Shown in pieces: positions 1 through 6,803 of a DNA stretch of 13,939 bases. Position 1 is the stretch's first letter, and each line of letters begins with the position of its first letter. The stretch comes from Mycobacterium sp. Its GTDB lineage: Bacteria > Actinomycetota > Actinomycetes > Mycobacteriales > Mycobacteriaceae. The DNA lies in the NCBI GenBank assembly GCA_020438915.1, contig JAGQTR010000275.1:1-13939 (forward strand), given 5' to 3'. Position numbers and translations under genes: made by a program. The notes beneath the pieces are model-generated. The model was not told the DNA's origin. It ran no database searches and saw nothing but the letters and a program-made list of their open reading frames with translations.

Positions 1-79
1 TCGTGCCCCCACGTTGGGATCTGAGTCCTCAGTGTACCCCCGCCGTGTCGTCGCGTATACCCGCGTACCGCGCCGCACA

Positions 80-97
80 GTAGAAGGAACAGTAGAA
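80..97. repeat. Tandem GTAGAA motifs, 12-bp period
   Basis: Two GTAGAA motifs are separated by six bases inside a longer near-repeat (ACAGTAGAAGG twice). Read on the minus strand this is TTCTAC-N6-TTCTAC. The same arrangement and period occurs on the plus strand at 11145-11162, just upstream of the recombinase. The stretch 1-219 contains no gene I can support; the only open frame there has no recognisable family and no ribosome binding site. A recombinase arm-type site is a guess. Confidence 0.35.
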
Positions 98-219
98 GGT
101 CCGGCCGCTGCGGCGAACTCACTGCGGGTCCTGGCGAAGGCATCGTCGGCGGGCACAGAGCGGACCTCGAAGACGACTCGAGCGAATCAACAGCGGTCGG
201 CAACGTGACCTTCGGGTTG

Positions 220-345
220 GTCGGTCAGGGCGACGGCTCGGTGGAGCAGGTGGCGGTTTCTAACCACCGAACTGGGAGGAGGCTGAGCCATCTCGACGAT
301 CGCGGCTCTCGGGCGGTGAACACCGAGAGCCCGTGGTCTCCGAAG
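220..345 (-). pseudogene. Decayed gene remnant (repeat A), homologous to 10616-10740
   Basis: This stretch aligns over its whole length with 10616-10740 in the same orientation, with mostly single-base differences and a few small indels. On the minus strand the other copy reads as a smooth C-terminal peptide containing DHELSAFTVGDVVIDEMAQ and ending in a stop codon. Here the matching peptide (GDHGLSVFTA) is lost after a 2-bp deletion, and further single-base indels follow, so this copy is dead. The parent family is not recognised. Upstream sequence on the minus strand (above 345) no longer matches, so the gene was truncated at its 5' side as well. Confidence 0.55.
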
Positions 346-471
346 AACACGTTCTCCGGATCGTCGGACTGGCTCTGGCAGTAACCTTCGTCCTCCCCGT
401 TCCCCTCGACGGGATCGCAGTTGGCCTCTGGCTGATCCTCATGGGTTCGACCGAGCACAAGGAGTCGAGAA
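333..471 (+). other. Short hydrophobic reading frame, doubtful
   Basis: From a GTG at 333 the frame reads VSEEHVLRIVGLALAV followed by TFVLPVPLDGIAVGLWLIL and a charged tail (STEHKESRS). This resembles one or two transmembrane segments. The frame stays open to 575, overlapping the next gene by about 100 bp, where its composition becomes that of a shadow frame. No ribosome binding site precedes 333. It may be the C-terminal remnant of a small membrane protein, or chance. It is recorded because the hydrophobic pattern is better than a typical shadow frame. Confidence 0.2.
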
Positions 472-1164
472 GTGAAGTACTTGCGAGAACCGGCGCAGCG
501 AATCGGCTGGCTGTTCGTTCTGGCGACGGTGGCAGGGGTTCTGAGCGTTCTCGTCATGTCGTCAACGCTCGGTGAGGAGGACCTGCTGACATCGGTGCAG
601 CAGAACCAGGGATCACTGATCCTCGGCGAGATGCTGATCTTCGTGATGCTCACGGCGATGGTCGGCACCGCCGTTCTGCTCTATCCGATCCTGAGAGTTC
701 ACAGTGAGACACTCGCATTGGGATACGTGCTGGCCCGAGTCCTCGAAGTGGCAATGATTGCTATCGGGCTTGTGGCGGGGTTGCTGCTGGTGCCACTGAG
801 CTGGGACTTCGCCACCGCTGGTGGTGCAGACTTCGCAAGCGCTTCGGTTCTGGCCGAGTCGCTCAAGGCGGCCAGCGACTGGACGGGCTATCTGGGCGCC
901 CAGATGATCTTCAGCATCTCCGCACTGGTCCTGAACTGGGCGTTCTATCGCAACGGACTGATACCTCGCTGGCTCGCGTTGTGGGGACTGATTGGTGTGC
1001 CACTGATGTTCGCATCCGGTCTCCTCACGATGTTCGAGTCGCTCAACTCGAGCGCATCGGCACTGAATCTGCTGGTCCTGCCTCTCGCAGTCCAGGAGAT
1101 GGCGATGGCGGTCTGGATGATCGTGAAAGGGTTCAGCGAGACCGCCCTCAGGGCCGACACGTGA
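472..1164 (+). CDS. DUF4386 family membrane protein (copy 1)
   Basis: This is a 230-residue polytopic membrane protein with about six hydrophobic segments (roughly residues 10-29, 50-70, 80-107, 140-158, 165-188 and 195-218). The order and signature match DUF4386: an N-terminal R-I-G-W-L-F-type first helix, a long region with a variable loop after helix 3, then 'YRNGLIPRWLALWGLIG'. The start is GTG at 472, preceded by AAGGAG at the right distance. The function of the family is unknown; in this window it sits with flavodoxin-type and oxidoreductase genes. A second, divergent DUF4386 gene follows at 1340, separated by a flavodoxin stub. Family assignment is good; the role is unknown. Confidence 0.85.
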   Translation: MKYLREPAQRIGWLFVLATVAGVLSVLVMSSTLGEEDLLTSVQQNQGSLILGEMLIFVMLTAMVGTAVLLYPILRVHSETLALGYVLARVLEVAMIAIGLVAGLLLVPLSWDFATAGGADFASASVLAESLKAASDWTGYLGAQMIFSISALVLNWAFYRNGLIPRWLALWGLIGVPLMFASGLLTMFESLNSSASALNLLVLPLAVQEMAMAVWMIVKGFSETALRADT

Positions 1165-1196
1165 CTCTCCACACGCGCTCGTGGCAAGGGGTGCCG

Positions 1197-1286
1197 ATGA
1201 GAGGCGCCATCTTCTACTCGAACAAGCACGGCAGCACCGGGCAGTACGGAGCCAACGGCTCTCTTCACCAGGGTCGCGCCACCTGA
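1197..1286 (+). pseudogene. Flavodoxin N-terminal stub
   Basis: The frame starts MRGAIFYSNKHGSTGQY, which matches the first beta strand and FMN-phosphate loop of flavodoxin-domain proteins (M-K-x-A-I-x-Y-x-S/T-K-x-G-S-T-x-x-Y), then runs into unrelated residues and stops after 29 codons. A purine-rich AAGGGG lies upstream of the ATG, so the translation start looks intact while the rest of the roughly 150-residue domain is gone. The 1287-1339 gap shows no continuation in any frame. It sits between two DUF4386 genes. A full-length flavodoxin-type gene lies at 5989-6546, but its N-terminus differs, so this is not a simple copy of it. Confidence 0.6.
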
Positions 1287-1339
1287 TCCCCTGATCTCGC
1301 TGGTCGCGTCGGTAGTAGATTGCGCCCAGTCGATTTGAG

Positions 1340-2101
1340 GTGAGCGTCGATCGGTTGATCATGTCCTTGAGCGTCGTTGTCGAGATCCCGCGGAGACCGC
1401 TGGCCAGGATCACGGGCGGTTTCTACCTTGCATTCGTTCTGGCCTTGGCGATCGCCGACGCACTCGCCAATATCGGCGTCGGTGACGTCGAGCGGGCGTA
1501 CGAAGTGCTGTCGACCGATCAGTCGCAGTTCGCCGTTGGGCTCACCTTCGCGTTGCTGTCGGCCTTCCTGTTCGTCATGGCAGCCTGGGGCCTCTACGTC
1601 CTTCTCCGGCCCATCAACCGGGAACTGGCGCTCCTGTTCCTGCTGCTCAATGCGATCGGCGTTGCCGTGCAGGTGGCCAGCTATGTCCCGGTCATCTTCG
1701 CGATGGAGGCCGCGGATGCGTCGGGGTTCGCTCTGGCATTCTCGGACCCGCAGCTCGAGAGCCTGCAGCGCCTGGCCTTCGACGTACAGAAGTTTGGCTT
1801 CGTGACGGCGCAGCTCTTCTTCGCCACCTGGCTGTTCCCGCTCGGCTACCTCGTCTACAGGTCTGGATTCCTACCCAGATTCCTCGGCGTGTTGCTGATC
1901 CTGGATGGCTTTGCGATCGCTCTCTGGTTCTTCCAGGGGATGGTCCTGCCGGACAACACCGCGTTGAGCACCCCGGGGCTGGCACTCAGCTTCGTTGCGG
2001 AAGTCGGACTCGGACTGTGGCTCCTGTTCAAGGGAATCAAGGCCGTGCCAGACGGGTCCGGAGCATCGAACGAGCGCAGCAGCGATTCGAACGCGCCCTG
2101 A
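1340..2101 (+). CDS. DUF4386 family membrane protein (copy 2)
   Basis: A protein of 253 residues with the DUF4386 pattern: 'LARITGGFYLAFVLALA' as first helix, a central 'YVLLRPINRELALLFLLLN' block, 'YLVYRSGFLPRFLGVLLIL' and a last helix ending LWLLFKGIK. About six transmembrane segments are visible; the C-terminal 20 residues are polar. It is only distantly similar to the copy at 472, so the two look like old paralogues or separately acquired genes. The GTG at 1340 has GAGG directly before it, which is too close; the in-frame ATG at 1361 (MSLSVVVEIPRRPLARITGG) is a plausible alternative start with GAGGTGAG about 15 bases upstream. Function is unknown. Confidence 0.82.
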   Translation: MSVDRLIMSLSVVVEIPRRPLARITGGFYLAFVLALAIADALANIGVGDVERAYEVLSTDQSQFAVGLTFALLSAFLFVMAAWGLYVLLRPINRELALLFLLLNAIGVAVQVASYVPVIFAMEAADASGFALAFSDPQLESLQRLAFDVQKFGFVTAQLFFATWLFPLGYLVYRSGFLPRFLGVLLILDGFAIALWFFQGMVLPDNTALSTPGLALSFVAEVGLGLWLLFKGIKAVPDGSGASNERSSDSNAP

Positions 2102-2150
2102 GCCCGACCGCCTTCGACCGACAACAGCGACGAACAGACGAGATGGCAGA

Positions 2151-2552
2151 GTGGAAGAATCCGTGGATGATCAGGGACTTCTCAACCCAAGAGTGAACGT
2201 CCGAGTAGTGCTAGCGATTCTCTGGATATGCCACTTCATATTGTGGATATTCGGTGACATGTTCACGCTGCTCCAGGAGAAGGGCGAACCCGTCACCGAC
2301 ACAGCGATCACCTTTGTTGCCCCAACCACAGCGATCATGCTGACTCTGATGGTCGTGTTCTGCCTGATGGGAAGACCCGCGCACGTTCGATGGGCGAATC
2401 TGATTCTGGCTCCGGTGTATCTGTTGTTGAACATCGGCTTCATGGTTGATGCGGTGGAGGGTTGGGAGTACTACCTGGGGGTCTTCTACATCCTGTGCAG
2501 TCTGCTGATCATCTGGCGGGCCTACACGTGGCCCGAAGCCGCAGGGAGGTGA
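2151..2552 (+). CDS. DUF6326-like four-helix membrane protein
   Basis: A small membrane protein (133 residues from the GTG at 2151) with four hydrophobic helices. The order resembles DUF6326 proteins: a first helix 'VLAILWICHFILWIFGDM', a second 'TAIMLTLMVVFCLMG', the basic turn RWANLILAPVYLLLN, and a last helix 'YYLGVFYILCSLLIIWRAY' ending in TWPEA. The start is uncertain: in-frame GTGs occur at 2151, 2163, 2193 and 2208, and none has a strong ribosome binding site; 2151 gives a natural polar N-terminus. It lies 49 bp after the DUF4386 gene and 4 bp before the dienelactone hydrolase, so the three are probably one operon. Role unknown. Confidence 0.7.
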   Translation: MEESVDDQGLLNPRVNVRVVLAILWICHFILWIFGDMFTLLQEKGEPVTDTAITFVAPTTAIMLTLMVVFCLMGRPAHVRWANLILAPVYLLLNIGFMVDAVEGWEYYLGVFYILCSLLIIWRAYTWPEAAGR

Positions 2553-2556
2553 CGTG

Positions 2557-3267
2557 ATGGGGGTGACCATCGATGCACCGGGTGGACCGATGGCGGCCCA
2601 TCTCTCCCGTCCCGATTCCGGTGAGCAGTGGCCCGGCGTTCTGGTGGTCCACGACGCGCTCGGGATGACCGCTGATCTGCGCTGTCAGGCCGACTGGCTC
2701 GCGGAGAACGGGTACCTGGCGTTGGCGCCAGATCTCTACCACCGAGGTGGGCGGCTGCGTTGCATGTTCTCCACCCTGCGTGCCCTCGCTGCGGGCCGGG
2801 GCCCGGTGTTCGACGACCTCGAGGCCGCTAGATCCCGGTTGGTCGCCCAGCCGGGATGTTCGGGTCGGGTGGGGATCATCGGGTTCTGCATGGGCGGCAA
2901 CATCGCGCTGATGCTGGCGGGTTCGGGGCACTACGACGTGTCGAGTGTGAACTACGGCGACATCGACGAGGGTCGACTCCCGACGCTGGCAGACGCCTGT
3001 CCTATCGTGGCCAGCTACGGGGCCCGGGACCGCTCTTTGCGTGATACACCGGCCCGCCTCGAGCGCACCCTCGCCGAGTACGACGTGGAGCGCGACATCG
3101 AGGTATATCCCACCGCGGGCCACGGTTTCCTCAACGACCACCGAGGCGAGACGCCGGTGTGGGCGCTGATCGCCGGTTGGTACGCGCACACCGGCTACGA
3201 CGAGGCCGCGGCAGCCGACGCGCGCATGCGGATCCTCGCCTTCTTCGGCCAACACCTGACGACATGA
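2557..3267 (+). CDS. Dienelactone hydrolase family protein
   Basis: An alpha/beta-hydrolase of 236 residues of the dienelactone hydrolase family, enzymes that typically open lactone or ester rings in aromatic-compound breakdown; the real substrate cannot be read. Visible signature: the family's cysteine nucleophile elbow GFCMGG (Cys111), acid residue in YGARDR (Asp158) and catalytic histidine in TAGHGF (His189). The N-terminal 'VLVVHDALGM' corresponds to the region that usually carries the conserved Glu; Asp is here instead. GGGAGGTGAC precedes the start; ATG at 2557 has better spacing than GTG at 2554. The stop overlaps the next ATG (ATGA), implying translational coupling. A broken copy of its first ~50 codons lies at 6626. 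Confidence 0.88.
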   Translation: MGVTIDAPGGPMAAHLSRPDSGEQWPGVLVVHDALGMTADLRCQADWLAENGYLALAPDLYHRGGRLRCMFSTLRALAAGRGPVFDDLEAARSRLVAQPGCSGRVGIIGFCMGGNIALMLAGSGHYDVSSVNYGDIDEGRLPTLADACPIVASYGARDRSLRDTPARLERTLAEYDVERDIEVYPTAGHGFLNDHRGETPVWALIAGWYAHTGYDEAAAADARMRILAFFGQHLTT

Positions 3268-4223
3268 CACAACCCCTGGCCACCCGGTTCGAGCATGAGC
3301 TCGACAGCCGATCGGTGGCGGTGGCGGCCTGGCTGTACCGACGCACCGGTGGGAGGATCGCTCGGTTGTACGACCGCGACGTGTTGTTGTTGAGCACGAC
3401 CGGGCGCCGTACGGGACGGCGGCGCACCGTGCCGTTGCAGTTCTTCGTCGATGGAGATGACATGGTCGTCGTGGCCGCCAACAGCGGGATGTCGACGCAT
3501 CCGGCGTGGTACCTCAACCTGACCGCTCACCCCGAGGCGGTGGTCGAGGTGTACGGCGACACCGTCGATGTGCGAGCCGAGGTCCTCGACACCGACGAAG
3601 CCGAGGCGTTCTGGCCGAAGGTGCTCGATCGCGCCCCCGATTACTCCCGGTACCGCACCAGAACCGACCGCACCATCCCATTAGTTCGCCTCAAGGAGAC
3701 GGGCCGTAGCCCCACGCGGGACCGAGAGACACGCCGCCGACCCATCGCCGTGAACGCGACCGTGGCCGCACTCGGCTCTGTTGGGGTGACCGCGTTGGCG
3801 GGTGGAACAGAGATGATCGTCGCTCCGAAGGGCAACGTGTTCGTCGAAGGTGAGTGGCTCGAGCACATACCGCTTGTCGACACGTACCGGATCCCCGGAG
3901 GCCTGCTGGCCGGCCTCGGTGCCGGGTCGCTGGGCGCCGCCTTCGGACTCGCGCGCCTCCATTCCTGTCCTGCGCTGCGCCGGCTGGAGCAGCGCACCGG
4001 GCAGCACTGGGCCTGGTCGGCCACCGCGGCGACCGGCGTGTCACTGACAGCGTGGATCGCGACTGAGGTGCTCGTGGTGCCGAAACGGTCGGTCGTCGAG
4101 CTCGTCTATGCGCTGACAGGGGTTGGATTGCTCGCAGCCTGCGCCCACCCCGATGTACGCGGCTATACGCGGCTCGGCCGTAAGGCCACGCCTGGAGTAT
4201 CGGAGATGGCGTCCTCGCGTTGA
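3264..4223 (+). CDS. Deazaflavin (F420)-type nitroreductase domain fused to a membrane domain
   Basis: A two-part protein of 319 residues. Residues 1-148 match the deazaflavin-dependent nitroreductase family (Ddn-like split-barrel): 'LLLSTTGRRTGRRRTVPL' at 42-58 and 'HPAWYLNLTAHP' at 79-90 are its hallmark blocks, so an F420H2-dependent reductase is expected. Residues 162-300 form a second domain with about four transmembrane helices (162-184, 209-231, 253-272, 276-296), with 'RIPGGLLAGLGAGSLGAA' and 'WIATEVLVV', resembling free-standing small membrane proteins of actinomycetes. The linker is arginine-rich (146-160). The start overlaps the preceding stop as ATGA. The fusion could tether a quinone or xenobiotic reductase to the membrane. 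The joint shows no stop or obvious frameshift. Confidence 0.8.
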   Translation: MTQPLATRFEHELDSRSVAVAAWLYRRTGGRIARLYDRDVLLLSTTGRRTGRRRTVPLQFFVDGDDMVVVAANSGMSTHPAWYLNLTAHPEAVVEVYGDTVDVRAEVLDTDEAEAFWPKVLDRAPDYSRYRTRTDRTIPLVRLKETGRSPTRDRETRRRPIAVNATVAALGSVGVTALAGGTEMIVAPKGNVFVEGEWLEHIPLVDTYRIPGGLLAGLGAGSLGAAFGLARLHSCPALRRLEQRTGQHWAWSATAATGVSLTAWIATEVLVVPKRSVVELVYALTGVGLLAACAHPDVRGYTRLGRKATPGVSEMASSR

Positions 4224-4237
4224 GGGGAACGCTCCCC
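4224..4237. terminator. Small hairpin between convergent genes
   Basis: GGGGA-ACGC-TCCCC forms a 5-bp stem with a 4-base loop directly after the stop codon at 4223 and 9 bp before the end of the convergent minus-strand gene. Position suits a bidirectional terminator, but the stem is short and there is no T tract. Confidence 0.3.
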
Positions 4238-4245
4238 CGGGCCGA

Positions 4246-4620
4246 TCAGCCGATCGTGTCGGTCCACTGCGGTCGCATCACCGCCACGGCCACTATCGCG
4301 ACGTCGATCAACACTCCGATGACCAGCCGATTGCTCCAGAAGCACGCCATCAACACCAGCGACGTGACCGAGGCAGCTATCGCCAGGGCCGGCCACACAG
4401 CGGACAGGCCCGGAACCCCCCACACCGCAAGACCGAGAGCGATGAACAACGCGATGGTCACCGACATGAGGAGCACACCGACCGAGCGCGCCACGGACTC
4501 GGGTGCCAGCCAGGAATCCTCGAAGGTGAACTCGGGAACGTCGTCTGTCAAGTACAGCAGGTGCACCAAACCGTGGGCGACGAGCAGCAAGCCCACCACG
4601 AGTCGCACGATCAGCGTCAC
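4246..4620 (-). CDS. Small four-helix membrane protein, unknown function
   Basis: From GTG at 4620, preceded by the good ribosome binding site GAAGGAGGG, this is a 124-residue protein with four hydrophobic helices (about 2-24, 46-66, 70-90 and 94-115) and a short extramembrane loop 'DDVPEFTFEDSW' after the first. The 'AHGLVHLLYL' motif in helix 1 is seen in many uncharacterised small actinobacterial membrane proteins. An upstream in-frame ATG at 4680 exists, but the peptide between is polar and the binding site clearly favours 4620. The end is convergent with the nitroreductase fusion; the next minus-strand gene ends 117 bp upstream. No specific function can be given. Confidence 0.72.
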   Translation of the reverse strand: MTLIVRLVVGLLLVAHGLVHLLYLTDDVPEFTFEDSWLAPESVARSVGVLLMSVTIALFIALGLAVWGVPGLSAVWPALAIAASVTSLVLMACFWSNRLVIGVLIDVAIVAVAVMRPQWTDTIG

Positions 4621-4737
4621 GGCTTGCCCTCCTTCAGAAGATGCGTTCTCTGACTTCACTGCCGACAGCAGGCGCGGCACGCAACCGTCCTCTCAGCGCG
4701 ACCAGAGCCTAGCGATGGCCTCTTGCGACAGCTGGAG

Positions 4738-5682
4738 TCAGTGCGGTCGGCTGGGTTCGTCGTTGAGGAAGGCTGCCACTTCGCTGCGGACGCGGTCGGA
4801 CTGTCCGAGGCCGAGGTGCCCGCCCGTCTCGAGGCTGACGAAGGTCGACTCGGGGATGCGGACGGCCGCCTGTTCCGCGGCCGAATAGGTCGCGAGGGGG
4901 TCGTCGGTGGCATGGATGATCATCGTCGGGACCGTCAGTGATTCCAGTGGATAGGAGTTGATCTCGGGGTTGGACACGAAGGCGTCGAACACTGCGCCTG
5001 GGGTCCTTGGCGCGAGAGGGAAGATGCTGTCGGCCATCTCAGAGATCACAGCCCGGTCGGCGGCGTTGCGGGGAAAGCCCTTCGGGACACCCATCAGCGC
5101 CCCAAGGGCTGGGCCACCGCAGGATCTGATGGCCCACATGGCGGCGTCGTTGTAGAAGAGCTTCGCCCACGACGGCGGCGCAACCGAGGTGGTGCTGCCC
5201 GGCCAGTTGCCCGAGCTGATCACCAGGTGCGCCACCCGGTCGGGGTGCCGAAGGGCAGCCTGAACTGCTGCGCCGGTTCCCGCGGAGATGCCGAACACAT
5301 CGACACGACCGATCTCCAAGTCGTCCAGGAGCTCGATGAACGCGTCACTCTGGTCGGCTCCGTCGGCGTCGACGGGCAGGTCCGAGCCGAGATAGCCGAA
5401 CCGGGACGGGGCGACGACCCGCCGGTAGTCGATCACGTCGCGCACCGACAACAGGCCACCGTCACAGCCGTGGAAGATGCCATGGCTGACCAACACCGGC
5501 GGATCACCGCGACCGGTCTCCGCGTATTCGAGCGCCCCGAATCTCGTCGAGATCACCCGCCGCTGTACCTCTGCAAGGCGGGCTCTGGCAGCGCCGAGGT
5601 CCCGGCGATAGCGGCGGACCGATGCAACGACAGCGAAGGCAACCGCGCCGCCTAGGATCGTCCGCACAAGACGAGCTGCCAT
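4738..5682 (-). CDS. Alpha/beta hydrolase with N-terminal membrane anchor
   Basis: A serine alpha/beta hydrolase of 314 residues. The catalytic triad is readable: nucleophile elbow G-I-S-A-G (Ser133), acid in HATDDP (Asp260 or 261) and histidine in GGHLGLG (His289). The oxyanion-hole strand is VLVSHGIFHG (64-73). Residues 4-22 (LVRTILGGAVAFAVVASV) form a likely single anchor or signal helix, followed by a basic stretch, so the enzyme probably sits at the membrane. The substrate is unknown; the overall pattern resembles 'alpha/beta fold hydrolase' esterases or epoxide-hydrolase-like enzymes. ATG at 5682 gives the natural hydrophobic N-terminus. There is no strong ribosome binding site, and the frame runs open much further upstream without protein-like composition. 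Confidence 0.85.
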   Translation of the reverse strand: MAARLVRTILGGAVAFAVVASVRRYRRDLGAARARLAEVQRRVISTRFGALEYAETGRGDPPVLVSHGIFHGCDGGLLSVRDVIDYRRVVAPSRFGYLGSDLPVDADGADQSDAFIELLDDLEIGRVDVFGISAGTGAAVQAALRHPDRVAHLVISSGNWPGSTTSVAPPSWAKLFYNDAAMWAIRSCGGPALGALMGVPKGFPRNAADRAVISEMADSIFPLAPRTPGAVFDAFVSNPEINSYPLESLTVPTMIIHATDDPLATYSAAEQAAVRIPESTFVSLETGGHLGLGQSDRVRSEVAAFLNDEPSRPH

Positions 5683-5988
5683 GGCCCAACGATGGCACAC
5701 CCGTAGCCGGCTCTGCCGCCGCACAACCCCTTCGAGCTGTGGCCAACCTTGTGCCGACAGATGCGTGCATGTTCCAGCAGTGAGCCACACCCGAACCGCT
5801 ACCCGTCGCCTCGAGGGCCACTTGCGACGCGTCTCGGTGAATCGCCTCACCGGATCACCCAGCACCGCTGTAGCTACGATCCTCGTTGTCCCGATGATCC
5901 CCACCGACGCAGCATCTGCTCCGCGACTCACCCATGTCGCTGACCCGCCCGTTGTTGACAACGGTGCACGACGAGATTCGAGTCCCTG
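5683..5988. other. Divergent intergenic region
   Basis: About 300 bp between the divergent hydrolase and flavodoxin genes. Open frames cross it but have shadow-like composition. The only clear structure is the palindrome at 5949-5964 next to the flavodoxin start. No remnant of a known gene was recognised. Confidence 0.5.
5949..5964. promoter_or_regulatory. Perfect palindrome, candidate operator and -35 region
   Basis: CCGTTGT-TG-ACAACGG is a perfect 7-bp inverted repeat with a 2-bp centre. It contains a consensus -35 hexamer, TTGACA (5955-5960), 28 bases upstream of the flavodoxin ATG. A clear -10 is missing at the usual spacing (TCGAGT at 17 bp is weak), so promoter strength is uncertain. 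Length and symmetry are typical of a dimeric repressor site; no regulator gene lies nearby. Confidence 0.4.
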
Positions 5989-6546
5989 ATGACCACTTCC
6001 GTCCTGCTCACCTACCACAGCCAAGAAGGCCAGACCGCCAAGATCGGTGACCGCATCGCCTCGGTGTTGAGAAACGAAGGCGCCACCGTCACGATCGCGT
6101 CCACCGATGATGATCCCTCCCCGGCGGGCTTCGACGGCGTCATCCTCGGCGACTCGATCCACCTGGGACGTCACAGCCGATCGCTGCGCCGCTGGATCAC
6201 CCACCACGCAGATGTCCTCGATGCCACGCCAACCGCGTTGTTCCAGGTGAGCCTCACCTCAGCCCATGACGACCCGCAGCACGACAACGAGGCCCACCAA
6301 CTCCTCGGACGTCTCCTCGACGCGACCGGGTTGGATCCCGACCTGGTCGGCTTGTTCGCGGGTGCGCTTGCCTACACCCGCTACGGCTGGCTGAAGAGAA
6401 AGCTGATGACCCGCATCGCGGCGGACCAAGGCGACGACACCGACACCACCCGGGATCACGAATACACCGACTGGGCCGCCGTCGAGGACTTCGCCATCGA
6501 CGCCCTCGCCCATTTCCGTGCCCCGTCGTCGGACAACCCTGCTTGA
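5989..6546 (+). CDS. Flavodoxin-domain protein, HemG-like (menaquinone-dependent protoporphyrinogen oxidase family)
   Basis: A 185-residue flavodoxin-fold protein. The N-terminal FMN phosphate loop is 'TYHSQEGQTAKI' (8-19), close to HemG's S-T-R-D-G-Q-T. The strand/loop 'VILGDSIHLGRHSRSLRRWI' (51-70) and the C-terminal block 'GWLKRKLMTRIA' followed by 'DTTRDHEYTDW' (151-162) are characteristic of HemG-like proteins. HemG passes electrons from protoporphyrinogen oxidation to menaquinone, but many actinobacterial relatives are uncharacterised flavodoxin reductants, so the haem role is not proven. No ribosome binding site is seen before the ATG at 5989, and a palindromic site lies just upstream. 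It is followed by 79 bp and then the DLH stub. Confidence 0.82.
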   Translation: MTTSVLLTYHSQEGQTAKIGDRIASVLRNEGATVTIASTDDDPSPAGFDGVILGDSIHLGRHSRSLRRWITHHADVLDATPTALFQVSLTSAHDDPQHDNEAHQLLGRLLDATGLDPDLVGLFAGALAYTRYGWLKRKLMTRIAADQGDDTDTTRDHEYTDWAAVEDFAIDALAHFRAPSSDNPA

Positions 6547-6625
6547 TCATGCTGATGCGTGCTCGCAACGGCAGCCCAGCCTGGCAACTAGCTCACTTCT
6601 GCAGCACAGCCGCACGGAGGTGAAC

Positions 6626-6785
6626 ATGACGGAGGTGACCATCGATGCACCGGGTGGACCGATGGAACCGCATCTCGCCCGTTCCCGCTTCGGGGCGAGC
6701 AGCGCCCGGCGTTCTGGTGGCTCCACGACGTACTTGCAGTGATCGCGGATCTGCGCCGCCAGGCCGGCTGGCTCGCAAGACCGTA
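6626..6785 (+). pseudogene. Truncated, frameshifted dienelactone hydrolase copy
   Basis: This stretch repeats the start of the gene at 2557. Both encode VTIDAPGGPM after the start, and DNA identity is very high over the first ~45 bases; recognisable similarity continues to the equivalent of 'QADWLA' (to about 6780). A net 2-bp insertion around 6683 shifts the frame, so translation from the ATG at 6626 stops at 6742. All catalytic parts of the enzyme are missing. The ribosome binding site (ACGGAGGTGAAC) and ATG are intact. Sequence then passes directly into the leader of the MDR gene, suggesting a deletion joined the two. Confidence 0.82.
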
Positions 6786-6803
6786 GGCAGATCGGAGATG
6801 CCC

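Noticed and set aside
613..1413. Minus-strand frame of 266 codons opposite the first DUF4386 gene
   Set aside because: Rich in H, Q, R and C, as expected for the antisense of a membrane-protein gene in GC-rich DNA; no recognisable domain.
4738..6207. Long minus-strand frame of 489 codons extending the alpha/beta hydrolase upstream
   Set aside because: The part above 5682 lacks family similarity, overlaps the flavodoxin gene start and has shadow-like composition; the anchored hydrolase N-terminus begins at 5682.
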